Shown here: piece by piece, positions 23,354 through 33,389 of the stretch
How positions within the stretch are numbered: position 1 is the stretch's first letter
Layout of the letters: each line of letters opens with the position of its first letter
Assembly (NCBI RefSeq): GCF_023698535.1
Contig: NZ_JALJCL010000009.1
Span: 62,001-126,000, forward strand
DNA from: Halorientalis regularis
GTDB lineage: Archaea > Halobacteriota > Halobacteria > Halobacteriales > Haloarculaceae
Length of the DNA stretch: 64,000 nt
Reading direction: 5' to 3'
Notes under the pieces: generated by a model
Told to the model about the DNA's origin: nothing
Seen by the model: the letters and a program-made list of their open reading frames with translations, nothing else
Database searches by the model: none
Position numbers and translations under genes: made by a program

Positions 23354-25308
23354 GCCAGGAAAACGTGTCTTGGCCGGTCGTCGAGGACTTCCTGGCCCCA
23401 CGAGACGGTCTCGGAGAACTCCTCGGAGCGGAAGAATGCCATCGCGTCGTCCTGTGAGTCCCACTGGCTGGCGATGAACATGTCGTTCTCGTTTTCGCGG
23501 TTGACCAGCAGGGCCGTCTCGCGGTGGCCGTCCATGTCGGCGAGCAGTTCACCCACGTCGTCGAACCGGTCGGTGAACTCCGCGCGGTAGTCGGGCTTGA
23601 CGGTGTAGAACATCCCCATCGTCCCGAAGCCGTCCTGTTCGCCGGCGCGGCCAACGACCTTCGGCAGGTCCGAGAGGAAGCCACCGGCCTTCTCGGCGGC
23701 TTGTTCCGTCTCCCAAAGGGAGACGACGGCCGAGCGGTCGCTGTCTTCTGCTCGGGTGTCGTAGACGGCGGTTTTGACGTGGCTGTCGTAGTGATCGAAG
23801 CTCTCCCGCAGATCCTCGACCTCCGCGAACAGCGTCTGGGAATCGGCGTCCGAGTAGAGCACCAGCGCGAACACGTCCTCGCCGCGGGGCTGGCCGGCGT
23901 AGATGTCTTCCTCGACCAGCTGGCCGCGGATCTCGTCGTCAGTCCCGGCCGCCTCGGGTTCGTCGTCGGCATCCTGCTCGCCGAGCGGCCCGCGGTACCC
24001 CTCGACGATGCCCGCCAGGTCGTTCAGGAAGCCAGCGGCGGTGTCGGCGGCGCTTTCGGTCTGCCAGACGCTGGCGATGGCCGCCCGGCCCTCGTTGGCG
24101 CGGACGGTCGTGAGGACGTGCGTGTCGTAGTGGTCGAAGTTACCCCGGAGGCCGTCGACCTCGTCGGCCAGGTCGCTCGCGTCGGCTTCGGAGTAGAAGA
24201 CCAGCCCGTAGGTCCCCTCGTCGTAGTCCTGGCCGGGGAACAGGCCGAGGTTGGCGAGTTTGCTTTCGAGTTCGTCGTCTGCATCGATGTCGGCGTCGCC
24301 CGGGTCGGGGCGGCCGCCCGAGGACCCCGAGTCGCCGTCGTCGCTGTCGTCGCTCGCCTCGGTCGCCGGCGGGTGGTCGTCGCCGTCGGCCTCGCCGTGG
24401 GCGTGGTCGTCGCCGCCGTGGGAGTGGCCGTGATCGTCCGCGTCGCCGTCACCGTGGCCCTCGCCATGCGGAGACCCGCTTGCGTCGGCGGCCTCGCGGT
24501 CGGTCGGGACGGGCTCGCCGGCGAGCAGGGCGTCCAGGTCTTCCGGCGGGAAGCGCTTGCCGAAGTAGAAGGGGCCGAAGTCGGCGAACTTCGAGCTGGA
24601 GGGGTCGAAACGCATCTCGTTGAGCAGGTCCTTGATGTCGGTGGGGTCGTCGGCCCACAGGGTGATGCCCCACTCGTAGTCGTCGAAGCCGACGCTGGAG
24701 GCGATCATCTGCTCGACCTTGCCGCCGTAGCTCCGGCCGATGTCGCCGTGACGGGCCATGTGTTCGGCCCGTTCGTCGAAGGGCAGGTCGTACCAGTTCT
24801 GTTCTGGCTGGCGGCGCTTGCTCATCGGGTAGAAACAGACGTGGTCGGCGTCGGGGATCTCGGGGTGGAGTCGCTGCTGGATGTACTGGGCCAGCCCGGA
24901 GTCGTCGTCGACCTCGCCCTCGAAGTACTCGCGGGCGCGCTCGGTGTAACCCGAGGCCTCGGTCACCGAGAGGTAGGAGGTCGGCTGCTCGGTGAACGCG
25001 GCGAGTTCCGTCCGCTCGAACCGGCGTTCGGCGGCTTCGACCTGGCCGACCGTCTGGCGCAGGTGGACGATCATGAGGTCGGCCTTGTGGCCGACGACGG
25101 TGAACACGGCCGTGTGGCCGCCGCCGAATTCGCCGGGGTCGGCTACGTCCTCGAGCGCGGCGTGGGACTGCAGGTACTCGATGCCCTCACTGAGTGCGCG
25201 CTGGCGACGGCGTTCGGGGGCCTCGCGCCAGGCGTCCCAGTCGATGGTTCTGAAGTCGTGCAGTGCGTACCATCCCTCCTCCGTCGGCGGCGGGTCACGC
25301 TGAGTCAT
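23350..25308 (-). CDS. pitA: PitA-type chlorite-dismutase/HemQ-like protein fused to repeats and an ABM domain
   Basis: A 652-aa fusion. Residues 1-260 are a chlorite-dismutase/HemQ fold with the probable haem-ligand His187 in MARHGDIGRSYGGKVEQM and the EWGITLWADD strand. Residues about 275-330 are a disordered linker with about ten His among Asp/Gly, a possible metal-binding tract. Two homologous alpha/beta units follow (about 345-435, LFPGQDYDEGTYGLVFYSEA; about 450-550, IYAGQPRGEDVFALVLYSDA). The C-terminus (about 555-652) is an antibiotic-biosynthesis-monooxygenase-type barrel. Haloferax PitA is a Cld-ABM fusion; the doubled middle unit is longer. Coproheme decarboxylase is the family's likely activity, not proven here. 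Confidence 0.82.
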   Translation of the reverse strand: MTQRDPPPTEEGWYALHDFRTIDWDAWREAPERRRQRALSEGIEYLQSHAALEDVADPGEFGGGHTAVFTVVGHKADLMIVHLRQTVGQVEAAERRFERTELAAFTEQPTSYLSVTEASGYTERAREYFEGEVDDDSGLAQYIQQRLHPEIPDADHVCFYPMSKRRQPEQNWYDLPFDERAEHMARHGDIGRSYGGKVEQMIASSVGFDDYEWGITLWADDPTDIKDLLNEMRFDPSSSKFADFGPFYFGKRFPPEDLDALLAGEPVPTDREAADASGSPHGEGHGDGDADDHGHSHGGDDHAHGEADGDDHPPATEASDDSDDGDSGSSGGRPDPGDADIDADDELESKLANLGLFPGQDYDEGTYGLVFYSEADASDLADEVDGLRGNFDHYDTHVLTTVRANEGRAAIASVWQTESAADTAAGFLNDLAGIVEGYRGPLGEQDADDEPEAAGTDDEIRGQLVEEDIYAGQPRGEDVFALVLYSDADSQTLFAEVEDLRESFDHYDSHVKTAVYDTRAEDSDRSAVVSLWETEQAAEKAGGFLSDLPKVVGRAGEQDGFGTMGMFYTVKPDYRAEFTDRFDDVGELLADMDGHRETALLVNRENENDMFIASQWDSQDDAMAFFRSEEFSETVSWGQEVLDDRPRHVFLA

Positions 25309-25357
25309 ACGCGTCCGTTAGGACGGCTCCGTAAGGAGGTTTCCGTTCTCCGGTCGG

Positions 25358-27184
25358 TCAGCCGCCTGCGATCAGACCGGGCCCGAAGATCATCAGGAAC
25401 AGGCCAGCCAGCATCAGGAGGCTGATCGAGACGGTGACCGTCGTCGTCAGCCGGCGACCACCTTCCACGGGGAGCCGCGAGATGATCGCCTCCGAACTGG
25501 TCCGGAGGATGTGGCCACCGTCCAGCGGGAAGGTCGGGACGAGGTTGAACATCCCCAGCTGGAGGTTGACCCAGGCGGTCCAGAACAGCATGTTGGCCGC
25601 GATCAGGACGCCGCTGCCCAGGCCACCGAGCAATCCGGTCGTCGTGTAGAAGTTGGCCACCTCGGGGACGAACCCGGCGAAGTTGTAGCCGATCTGTGGC
25701 TGGAGGACGCCGATGAAGGGCAGGATCAACACCATGAACACGCGGCCGAGTACGGATCCGTCCGTCAGGCCGCCGAAGGCACCGGCGTCACCCTGGAGGA
25801 GTCCGAGGAAGTCCTCGGCAGGGTAGGTCTTGATTCCGAAGTCGTTGACGACCAGACCGCTCACGCCGCGGGCGGGTGCGACGCCGACGAACCCACCCGG
25901 TTCGTTCGGGTGCGGATCGAGCGTGACGTTGTAGACTTCCCGGTCGAAGTCCCCGTCCCGGAGGACGTACGTCTCGACCGCAACCGTGGTTCCGGGTTGC
26001 TCGTCGCGCAGGGCCTCGCTCAGCGTCGCGGGGTCGATCACCCGCTCGCCCGCGACCGAAGTGACGATCAGGTACCGGTCGGTCGGTGCCGTCGTGTTCC
26101 CGAGCGGCCCGTCCTCAAAGACCCGGATCACGAACGCGCCGGTGGGGAACGTTGCGGAGCCGTTCTCGGTCTCGACCGTCGCGACGGTGTGGTTCGTGAC
26201 TGCCTGCTCGAACTCGCGTTCGGTGCTGACGTTCGTCCCGTTGACCGCGACCACGTCGGTCGGACTCCGCTCGCTCCAGTTGATCCCGCGCTCGTTCCCG
26301 CGCCCGTCGATCACCTGCGGGATCGACGCCGTAATCGTCGGCTCCCTGGTCACCTGGATCGTCCGCTCACCGTTGAGTTCGACTGCGACCCGCTGGCTCT
26401 CGGTCTCGCGGAGGACGGTCTCCAGTTCGCCGGGTTCGACGATTTCGGTGCCGTTGACGGCCGTGATGAGGTCGCCGCGCTCGACGCCCGCCTCCTGGGC
26501 AGTCGACCCGGGGAGGGACTGGCCGACCGGCGTCCCGCCGGCGACAGCGATGGAACCGACGATGGGTCCAAAGAGCAGGGCGAAGGCGACGACGGTGATC
26601 GCGAAGTTGTTCATCACGCCGGCGGAGAACATCCGGGTCTGGGAGCCACGGTCGGCCTCGTTGCGGCTCTCTTCGTCGGGTTCGACGAACGCGCCGACGG
26701 GAATAAAGGCGAGGAAGGCCAGTCCCATCGAGTCGATGTCGATGTTCTCGACCCGGCAGAGCAGGCCGTGGCCGCCCTCGTGGACGACGAGGCCGACAAG
26801 GAGGCCGAAGACGATTCCGGGGGCGGCCGACAGCGGGAGGAACTCGTTGACGCCAGGGATCACGAGGACGTTCTGGGGGTTGCGCACCTCGGAGGGCGTC
26901 GCTTCGGGCGAGAGGATGCTTCCGGCCGCGGCCGTCAGCACGACGACCAGCATCGCGCCCATCGTCACCAAGGCGATCCCGACGCCGAAGTTGCCGTAGG
27001 CGCGCCAGAATCGCTTTGGGCTGGCGAGCCAGTTCAGAAAGGCCCGCCCGCGCTGGGTGTGGATGGTCGTGATCGGACCGGACACGCGGATGTAGCTCGG
27101 AAGCCATCCTTGCGTCCGCAATGCCATCATCGCCAGGGTGTAGAGGAGGATGCCGGCGAGTACCCACAGCCACAGGTCTGCCAT
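25358..27184 (-). CDS. Site-2 protease family (M50) membrane metalloprotease with PDZ domain
   Basis: A 608-aa intramembrane protease. The zinc motif is H135-E-G-G-H139 (LVVHEGGHGLLCRVE); the third ligand is in FNLVPTFPLDGGHIL near residue 550. A PDZ-like domain follows helix 4 (about 225-290; GSTAQEAGVERGDLITAVNG), with a second degraded PDZ-like stretch (about 300-430). About seven membrane helices. Family members cut membrane-bound regulators or signal remnants. A second S2P (34077-35183) has a simpler architecture, so the two are not duplicates. The substrate is unknown. Confidence 0.9.
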   Translation of the reverse strand: MADLWLWVLAGILLYTLAMMALRTQGWLPSYIRVSGPITTIHTQRGRAFLNWLASPKRFWRAYGNFGVGIALVTMGAMLVVVLTAAAGSILSPEATPSEVRNPQNVLVIPGVNEFLPLSAAPGIVFGLLVGLVVHEGGHGLLCRVENIDIDSMGLAFLAFIPVGAFVEPDEESRNEADRGSQTRMFSAGVMNNFAITVVAFALLFGPIVGSIAVAGGTPVGQSLPGSTAQEAGVERGDLITAVNGTEIVEPGELETVLRETESQRVAVELNGERTIQVTREPTITASIPQVIDGRGNERGINWSERSPTDVVAVNGTNVSTEREFEQAVTNHTVATVETENGSATFPTGAFVIRVFEDGPLGNTTAPTDRYLIVTSVAGERVIDPATLSEALRDEQPGTTVAVETYVLRDGDFDREVYNVTLDPHPNEPGGFVGVAPARGVSGLVVNDFGIKTYPAEDFLGLLQGDAGAFGGLTDGSVLGRVFMVLILPFIGVLQPQIGYNFAGFVPEVANFYTTTGLLGGLGSGVLIAANMLFWTAWVNLQLGMFNLVPTFPLDGGHILRTSSEAIISRLPVEGGRRLTTTVTVSISLLMLAGLFLMIFGPGLIAGG

Positions 27185-27277
27185 CGCTCGAAGTGAGGGG
27201 CCTGTCGGTCAAGAGGGTTTGGTTCGGCACAGATCAGGCGAGATCACGGGGCAGGGGCGGCCAGCCGCGAACGACCC

Positions 27278-28975
27278 TCAGGCCTCCCGGCGCAACCGGT
27301 CGAGGACGAACGCCTCGTCCAGCGCCGCGAGGAAGGGGCCGAGGCGCGGGCCCTGATCCGTGTCGAGAAAGAGCTGGTAGCCTGCGCTGAAGAAGTCGCT
27401 CACCTCGATGTCGTGGCGCTTGGCGGCCTCGTAGATCTCGCCCTGGATCTCCTCGCCGTCGTCGTGCTCGGCGACGAACGCGGCCAGGTCGTCCAGCGCG
27501 GCGGCCGTCGCCGCGTCGAACTCCACGTCCGGCAGGGCCTCGGCCAGCCGGTAGTTGTACTCGTTGTCGGTCCGCTCGGCCCAGGCGCGGGCCTGTTCGA
27601 CGCGGGACAGGGCCGCGTGGACCTGCTCGGGCGTCGCGTCGTCGGGGATGTGGCCCTCCCTGCGGGCCATCGTCTCTCGCAGTTCCAAGTCGTCGGTCAT
27701 CCCCAGCACCGCGGCGAACGTGTAGGGGATCCGGACGGGCTGTTGCTGGGGCACCGAATCGACGATCATCGGATAGGCTCGCTCGACGAGTTCGGCCTCG
27801 GTCTCGTCGCGTGGCTCGGCGTCGCCGAAGTAGACCCGCTCGAACCGGTCGAACTCGTCGACCAGCTGGTCGAGCGTCTCGACGCTGAAATCCCGCTGTT
27901 TCCGGGGGTTCTTCACGAAGAAGTACCGGAACACCGCGGGTTCGAGCAGTTCGAGGACCTCCGCGACGGTGACGACGTTGCCCGACGACGAGGAGAGCGC
28001 CTCGCCGTTCAGCGTGAACCACTCGTAGACCATCGGGACTGGCGGGTCGATATCGAGGAGGTTCCGGGCGATATCCTCGCCGCTGGGCCAGGAGCCCTCG
28101 GCGTGGTCCTTCCCGAACGGCTCGAAATCGACCCCGAGGATGTCCCACTGGGCGGGCCACTCGAACCGCCAGGGGAGCTTGCCGTCCCGGAGCGTGGCCG
28201 TCCCTTCGTGGCCACAGCCCTGGATCGTCCGGTCGCCGGCTTCCAGGTCCGTGCAGGTGTACTCGACTTCGCCGGCGTCGAGGTCGACGCTCGTGACCTC
28301 GCCCGTGAGCGTCCCGCACTCGGAACACCGGGGCGTGAAGGGTGTGTAGTCCTCGTCGACGCTGTCCTGGTACTCGCTCAGGAGGTCGCGGGCCGCGTCG
28401 GCCCGGGAGAGGAGGTCACGGGTGACGGGCTCGAACTCGCCGGCCGCGTAGAGCTCCGTGTTCGAGACGACCTCGATGGGCACGTCCACGAGTTCGGCCG
28501 CGTCGAGCAACAGGTTCGAGAAGTGTGCGCCGTAGGAGTCACAGCAGCCGAACGGATCGGGGATGTCGGTGTAGGGCTTGCCGAGGTTCTGACCGACCGC
28601 GGCGGAGTCGACGGCGTCGTCGCCGAAGTCGACCACGTTCCAACCGAGGTCCGCGAGCGTCCGGGGAATCTTTCGGAGCGGATCCCTGTCGTCGGTGGTG
28701 AACACCTGCCGGACCTCACGGCCCCGATCCCGGAGAGCCTCGGCCACGAAGTAGCTCCGCAGAATCTCGTTGAAGTGACCGATGTGGGGCACGCCGGAAG
28801 GGGAGACACCGCCCTTGATCACGATGGGGTCGGCGGGCTCAGTTTCGAGGATGGCGTCCGCGACGGCGTCGGCCCAGAAGGCCCGCCGGTCGTTCGTCCC
28901 GACGGCGTAGGGGTCGTAGATCGCGTCCTCGTCCAGGTCCACGTCGATTGCGGGTGGTGCACGGTCGTCGGTCAC
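27278..28975 (-). CDS. lysS: Lysyl-tRNA synthetase, class I
   Basis: A 565-aa class I LysRS, the archaeal type. The HIGH motif is PHIGHF (63-68) after IKGGVSPSGV. The KMSKS counterpart is ALSSSSGN near residue 335. Zinc-type Cys pairs occur in CSECGTLTG and the CTDL...GCGHEG region. It charges tRNA-Lys in the cytoplasm. The ATG overlaps the upstream pyrH stop by 4 bp (28972-28975), so the two are translationally coupled. Confidence 0.95.
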   Translation of the reverse strand: MTDDRAPPAIDVDLDEDAIYDPYAVGTNDRRAFWADAVADAILETEPADPIVIKGGVSPSGVPHIGHFNEILRSYFVAEALRDRGREVRQVFTTDDRDPLRKIPRTLADLGWNVVDFGDDAVDSAAVGQNLGKPYTDIPDPFGCCDSYGAHFSNLLLDAAELVDVPIEVVSNTELYAAGEFEPVTRDLLSRADAARDLLSEYQDSVDEDYTPFTPRCSECGTLTGEVTSVDLDAGEVEYTCTDLEAGDRTIQGCGHEGTATLRDGKLPWRFEWPAQWDILGVDFEPFGKDHAEGSWPSGEDIARNLLDIDPPVPMVYEWFTLNGEALSSSSGNVVTVAEVLELLEPAVFRYFFVKNPRKQRDFSVETLDQLVDEFDRFERVYFGDAEPRDETEAELVERAYPMIVDSVPQQQPVRIPYTFAAVLGMTDDLELRETMARREGHIPDDATPEQVHAALSRVEQARAWAERTDNEYNYRLAEALPDVEFDAATAAALDDLAAFVAEHDDGEEIQGEIYEAAKRHDIEVSDFFSAGYQLFLDTDQGPRLGPFLAALDEAFVLDRLRREA

Positions 28976-29664
28976 GTCCCATCACCCGGGACGATCTCGG
29001 TCCCGTCGTGGTCGTCGTCGAGGATCGCGCGCTCGACGGCCTCGGGGTCGGTGCCGTCGAGCACGACGGCCCGGAGGTTCGCCCGCTGGATGACCTTCGC
29101 GGCCAGCAGGTCGACGGGGGCGTTGCTCCCGGCGGCCATCTCGATGTCGGCGATCGCGTCGACGAGTTCGTCGGCCGAGAGTTCGGCGTACTTCGTCGCG
29201 TCGTCGTGTTCGTTGGGGTCGGCGCTGAACACGCCGGGGACGCTCGTGGCGTAGACCAGCAGGTCGGCGTTGACGTACTCCGCGAGCGCGGCGCTGACGG
29301 CGTCGGTGGTCTGTGCGGCCGCGACGCCGCCCATCACCGGTACGTCGCCACGGTGGAAGGCGGCCCCGGCGTCCTCGTACGTTTCGGGGGGCGTCGGTGC
29401 GGCCGCTTCGCCGAGCGCGGCGATGAGCAGGCGGGCGTTCAGCCGCGTGACGCCGATGCCCAGCTGGTCGAGTTGCATCTCGTTGGCTCCGAGTTCCCGG
29501 GCCGAGGCGATGTAGTCGCGGGCGACCGTGCCACCGCCGACGACGACGCCGACGCGGTGGCCGGCCGCGAGTAGCGACTCGACCACGTCCGCGTAGGCGC
29601 GCACCCGGTCGGGATCGAGATCCGGTGCGAGGACGCTCCCGCCGATAGAGACGACGACTTTCAT
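28972..29664 (-). CDS. pyrH: Uridylate kinase (UMP kinase)
   Basis: A 230-aa amino-acid-kinase-fold enzyme making UDP from UMP. MKVVVSIGGSVLAPDLDP is the phosphate-binding start, GVVVGGGTVARDY the second glycine loop, and the C-terminal VYATSVPGVFSADPNEH and GSNAPVDLLAAKVIQRA complete the fold. Archaeal PyrH is shorter than the bacterial enzyme, as here. It is the first gene of the pyrH-lysS pair, which overlaps by 4 bp. Confidence 0.93.
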   Translation of the reverse strand: MKVVVSIGGSVLAPDLDPDRVRAYADVVESLLAAGHRVGVVVGGGTVARDYIASARELGANEMQLDQLGIGVTRLNARLLIAALGEAAAPTPPETYEDAGAAFHRGDVPVMGGVAAAQTTDAVSAALAEYVNADLLVYATSVPGVFSADPNEHDDATKYAELSADELVDAIADIEMAAGSNAPVDLLAAKVIQRANLRAVVLDGTDPEAVERAILDDDHDGTEIVPGDGT

Positions 29665-29690
29665 TACGTCACGGTTGCCCTGTTGCCGGC

Positions 29691-30767
29691 TTAAGGGTTG
29701 TCAAGCGGGGAGACGGAGGCATGGTCCGTGTCCGCCGCCGGCGGCTGGCCGTCGGTCCGGGCCGGCCGGAGCCGCAGTCTGACGACCGTCAGCCCGTCGT
29801 GTCGCTCGTATTCGAGGTGGCCGCCGCAGATCTCGGCCACCCAGCGGACGAGCCAGAGACCGAACCCGCGCCCGTGCTCGAGTTTGGTGATCGCGCTGTC
29901 CTCGAACACGGGGGCCCGCTCGTTCTTCGGAATACCGGGCCCGTCGTCGATCACCTCGACGACGACCCGGTCGCCGTGCGGGCGGACGGACAGGTCCACG
30001 GTGTCACCACCGTGCGTGGCAGCGTTGTCGAGGAGGGCCTCGATGGCCTCTTTGAGCCGCGAGACGCCGATGGCGGATTGCGTGTCCGGAGTGGACACCT
30101 GTATATTCGTCTCCGGGTAGGTGTGGGCCACCGTGTCGGCGACCGTCCGGCAGAGTCCCGCCACGTCTATGGGCTCGGGGTCGTGTTCGTCGAGCAGAAT
30201 TCGTTCGACTGTCTTGGCCTCCTCGCCGACCGTGGCGAGGCGCTCGGCACGGTCGGCGATGGTCTCTGCGAGCGCGGCGATCTCGTCGTCCGTCGTTCGG
30301 TCTACCACCTGGGTCGCCGTTCCCATGATCACCTGCAGGTCGGTCCGGAGGTCGTGTCGGAGCAACCGGTGGACGACCTGAATGTGGCGTTCGTACCGGC
30401 GTTGATCGCTCAGGTCGGTGTAGATGGCGAAACCATACTGCCCAGCGTCCCGCTCGTACGGAACCCCACGATAGAGGAACTCACGAGGCCCCTGGGTCGT
30501 CATCCTGGTCACCAGTCCCGTGTTGGGTTTGTTCGCGGCGGTCCGCCGGTCGAAGCGGGTCGCCTCGTCAGCGCAGTCGTCCGGGACGATGAAGTCGTTG
30601 AGTGACTCGCCCCGGATCCGGTCGCGGCCGTAGCCGAACACGTTCTCGAACGCGGGGTTGACCGTTCGCACGATGGGTTCGTCGTCGACGAGTTCGATCT
30701 CGACGACGGAATCGCCGATGAGTGTGAACAGGTGGCCGAATCGGTCTTCCGGTGTGGTAGCTGTCAT
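29691..30767 (-). CDS. Soluble PAS histidine kinase coupled to the adjacent transducer gene
   Basis: A 358-aa cytoplasmic kinase. The PAS domain is at 10-125 ([21 protein letters not shown]). The H-box is [19 protein letters not shown], with His in LRHDLRTD. HATPase_c: [10 protein letters not shown] (N box), [10 protein letters not shown] (G1), [12 protein letters not shown] (G2). No receiver domain is attached. Its ATG overlaps the stop of the upstream soluble transducer by 4 bp (30764-30767), so the two are made together; a shared sensory role is inferred. Confidence 0.88.
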   Translation of the reverse strand: MTATTPEDRFGHLFTLIGDSVVEIELVDDEPIVRTVNPAFENVFGYGRDRIRGESLNDFIVPDDCADEATRFDRRTAANKPNTGLVTRMTTQGPREFLYRGVPYERDAGQYGFAIYTDLSDQRRYERHIQVVHRLLRHDLRTDLQVIMGTATQVVDRTTDDEIAALAETIADRAERLATVGEEAKTVERILLDEHDPEPIDVAGLCRTVADTVAHTYPETNIQVSTPDTQSAIGVSRLKEAIEALLDNAATHGGDTVDLSVRPHGDRVVVEVIDDGPGIPKNERAPVFEDSAITKLEHGRGFGLWLVRWVAEICGGHLEYERHDGLTVVRLRLRPARTDGQPPAADTDHASVSPLDNP

Positions 30768-32311
30768 GGTCGGACACTGTCGAGACCGGTGAGTGAAACC
30801 GTAGCGCCGTCCCCGCCGGTCGGGGAGGTACGGACCTGGAGGCGACGTTCACCGGCCGAACGGGACAGCTCGAACACCTGATCGGCCGCGCCGGCGTAGA
30901 ACGCGCCGAAGGTGTCGTCGACGGTCCCGTCGTCGACGACGTTCAGGACCGTATCCCGAGCGTCGAAGACGCCGGCGTCGTTCTCGTAGCGAGCCTCGCG
31001 TGCCCGCTGTTCGCCCAGCGTCCGGATCTCCGCCGCGACGTTGCCCACGACCAGCAGGGGCGCATCGCGGCGCCGAACGGTCCGCTCGTTGACCGTCGAC
31101 AGCGAGGACGACGACAGATCGAACACGTTCCGGCGGGAACGCCAGTCGTCGAACGCGTCGAGGACGAACAGCCGGTCACTTTCGAGTGCAGTTCGTGGCT
31201 GGCGTTCGAGCGATTCGGCCAGCGTCGCCTCGTCGAGGCCCGGCGGCGGCGTGAGCGAGACGGCGAGACCGGTAGCAAGTGCCGCCGAACACAGTCCCGC
31301 GACCAGATCGGCGACCGACCCCACGTCGTACCGGAGGACGATGCGGCCACCACGGACGAGTCCGTCGACCCGTTCGTCGAGTTCGGGGATTCCGGTCGGC
31401 ACCGTCTCGACGGTGTCGGGAGCGAGCGGCGGGACGGCATCGCCGATGGCCTCGGAGATTTCACCGAGCATCGCGGTCTGCTCGGTCCGAGCCTCGCGGA
31501 TGGTGGCGAGTTTTTCTTCGATGGCGTCCGTCCGCTCTGCCGCGCGCTCACACCGGTCGGCGACGCTCTCGCTGACTCTGGCTTGCTCGTCGGTCGTCGC
31601 CGACATGGCGGCCACGTCCTCCGACGTGGTCTCGACGGTCTCGGCCACGTCGGCCAGGCTGTCGGCCGCTCGTTCGATCTGTCGTGCGCTCGCGGTGATC
31701 TCGTCGACGGCCTCGTCGAGGCTGGAGACGGTCGCGTCGGTCGCCTCGCGGACTTCGGTCAGCGTCGTGGCGATATCGTCCGAGAGTTGCTGTGACTCGG
31801 CGGCCAGTCCCTTGATCTCGTCGGCGACGACGGCGAACCCGTCGCCGTCACCGTCGGTTCGGGCGGCCTCGATGGACGCGTTCAGCGCCAGGATATTGGT
31901 CTGTTCCGCGATATCGTCGATGTTCCCGAGCGCACTCTCGATGCTGTCGATCCGCTGTTGGAGTCGCTGCATCTCCTCGGTGGCGGCGACACCCGTCTCA
32001 CGGACTGACTCCATGCGTTCCATCGCCGCCCCGGCGGCGGCACGGCCCTCGCTCGCCGCTTCGGCCGCGCGGGTCGTCCGTTCGTCGATCTCCTGCGAGC
32101 TCGCGGCCATCTCCTCGATGGTCGCACTCAGATCCGAAACGTCCGCGAGGACCGAACGCATCTCCTCGGCCTGCGTCGCCATCCTGTCGTCGATATCACC
32201 CAGTCCGTCGTCGACGGAGACGGACGCCGTCCGAACGACTTTCAGCGCGCCACGTGCGTTCACGAGCGCACGTCGCTCCGGATCGGCGATGTCGGTCGCC
32301 CGTCCGGTCAC
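30764..32311 (-). CDS. Soluble Htr-like transducer fused to a degenerate RecA/KaiC-like domain
   Basis: A 515-aa protein with no membrane helix. Residues about 30-300 are the coiled-coil signalling domain of methyl-accepting proteins, with the tip at about 130-175: [20 protein letters not shown], then [12 protein letters not shown]. There is no HAMP domain. From about 310, [20 protein letters not shown] resembles the entry of KaiC/RecA-type domains, but the Walker A position reads [11 protein letters not shown], so ATP binding is unlikely. The operon partner is the downstream PAS kinase. Confidence 0.8.
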   Translation of the reverse strand: MTGRATDIADPERRALVNARGALKVVRTASVSVDDGLGDIDDRMATQAEEMRSVLADVSDLSATIEEMAASSQEIDERTTRAAEAASEGRAAAGAAMERMESVRETGVAATEEMQRLQQRIDSIESALGNIDDIAEQTNILALNASIEAARTDGDGDGFAVVADEIKGLAAESQQLSDDIATTLTEVREATDATVSSLDEAVDEITASARQIERAADSLADVAETVETTSEDVAAMSATTDEQARVSESVADRCERAAERTDAIEEKLATIREARTEQTAMLGEISEAIGDAVPPLAPDTVETVPTGIPELDERVDGLVRGGRIVLRYDVGSVADLVAGLCSAALATGLAVSLTPPPGLDEATLAESLERQPRTALESDRLFVLDAFDDWRSRRNVFDLSSSSLSTVNERTVRRRDAPLLVVGNVAAEIRTLGEQRAREARYENDAGVFDARDTVLNVVDDGTVDDTFGAFYAGAADQVFELSRSAGERRLQVRTSPTGGDGATVSLTGLDSVRP

Positions 32312-32360
32312 GCGACACCAACCCCCAGCAGGGGGAAGTTTAGAATATCAAAAAATGATT

Positions 32361-32392
32361 CGATAAGCGACGTACGTCGTCTGCGATTATCG
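32361..32392. promoter_or_regulatory. Nested palindrome upstream of the transducer-kinase operon
   Basis: A perfect 12-bp palindrome CGACGTACGTCG (32368-32379) sits inside CGATAA (32361-32366) / TTATCG (32387-32392). It lies about 50 bp upstream of the operon start at 32311, just beyond a TATA-like region on the minus strand, in an AT-rich gap of about 250 bp shared with the divergent mobB-moaE gene. Candidate operator. Confidence 0.4.
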
Positions 32393-32558
32393 ACTTTCAT
32401 AACACAAGCATGGAGTGAGATCGGCGAGGATTAAGTATTGTGTATATTTTCATTTAACGGCCTTAATCATCACAGGCGGACGTGGAGTGGGACCACCCGG
32501 GCGGTGGCCGGTCGCTCGGTCCCGAAGGCCTATGCGCCGCGCGACCCGACAAGCAGGT

Positions 32559-33389
32559 ATGCACATACTCGGGGTCGTCGGGCCCTCGGACTCGGGGAAG
32601 ACGACGCTGGTCGAACGGCTCGCCGGCAGACTGGCCGAGCGCGGCCGTGTGGCGACGATCAAACACCTCACGCACGCGCCCGACATCGACACCGACGGGA
32701 AAGACACCGCACGCCACCGGACGGCCGGTGCGGCGACGACCTACGGCCTCACCGACGACGAGGGCTGGTTCGCCACGGGCGAGGACCGCACGCTCGACGA
32801 CACACTGGACGCGCTCGCCCCAGACTACGACTACGCCATCGTCGAGGGGTTCAGCGACGCCGCCATCCCGCAGGTCGTGCTGGGCAACCGTGACCACGCC
32901 GGGCCGGAACTGGCCGCCGCGCCGACGGCCGAGGACGTGGACCTCGACGCCGTTCTCGACGCGCTGGCCGGGACCGAACCGCGCGAGACGCTCGAATCGC
33001 TGGTCGAGCGGGTCAAGCGTTCCCCGCGGGCCGAGCGAGCGGGTGCCATCGCCACCTTCACTGGACGCGTCCGCGCGAGGGACGCCCCCGACGACGACCC
33101 GACGGAGTACCTAGCCTTCGAGAAGTACGAGGGCGTCGCCGACGACCGGATGGAAGCCATCGCGGCCGAACTCGAAGACCGCGAGGGCGTCCTCGACGTG
33201 GTGCTGCACCACCGCACCGGCGTCATCGAGTACGGCGAAGATATCGTCTTCGTCGTCGTACTGGCGGGCCACCGCCGCGAGGCCTTCCGGACCGTGGAGG
33301 ACGGCATCGACCGTCTCAAAGACGAGGTGCCGCTGTTCAAGAAAGAGGTCACCGTCGACGACGAGTTCTGGGTCCACGAACGGGAGTAG
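32559..33389 (+). CDS. MobB-MoaE fusion: molybdenum cofactor biosynthesis
   Basis: A 276-aa fusion. Residues 1-130 are a MobB-type GTPase with P-loop GPSDSGKTTL near residue 8. Residues about 140-276 are MoaE, the catalytic subunit of molybdopterin synthase: GAIATFTGRVRARD, LAFEKYEGVADDRME, VLHHRTGVIEYGED, VPLFKKEVTVDDEFWVHE. Two cofactor steps (sulfur insertion into precursor Z, GTP use in guanylylation) are thus on one chain, as in some other haloarchaea. The ATG at 32559 directly precedes the P-loop, so the longer frame start at 32415 was rejected. Confidence 0.9.
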   Translation: MHILGVVGPSDSGKTTLVERLAGRLAERGRVATIKHLTHAPDIDTDGKDTARHRTAGAATTYGLTDDEGWFATGEDRTLDDTLDALAPDYDYAIVEGFSDAAIPQVVLGNRDHAGPELAAAPTAEDVDLDAVLDALAGTEPRETLESLVERVKRSPRAERAGAIATFTGRVRARDAPDDDPTEYLAFEKYEGVADDRMEAIAAELEDREGVLDVVLHHRTGVIEYGEDIVFVVVLAGHRREAFRTVEDGIDRLKDEVPLFKKEVTVDDEFWVHERE

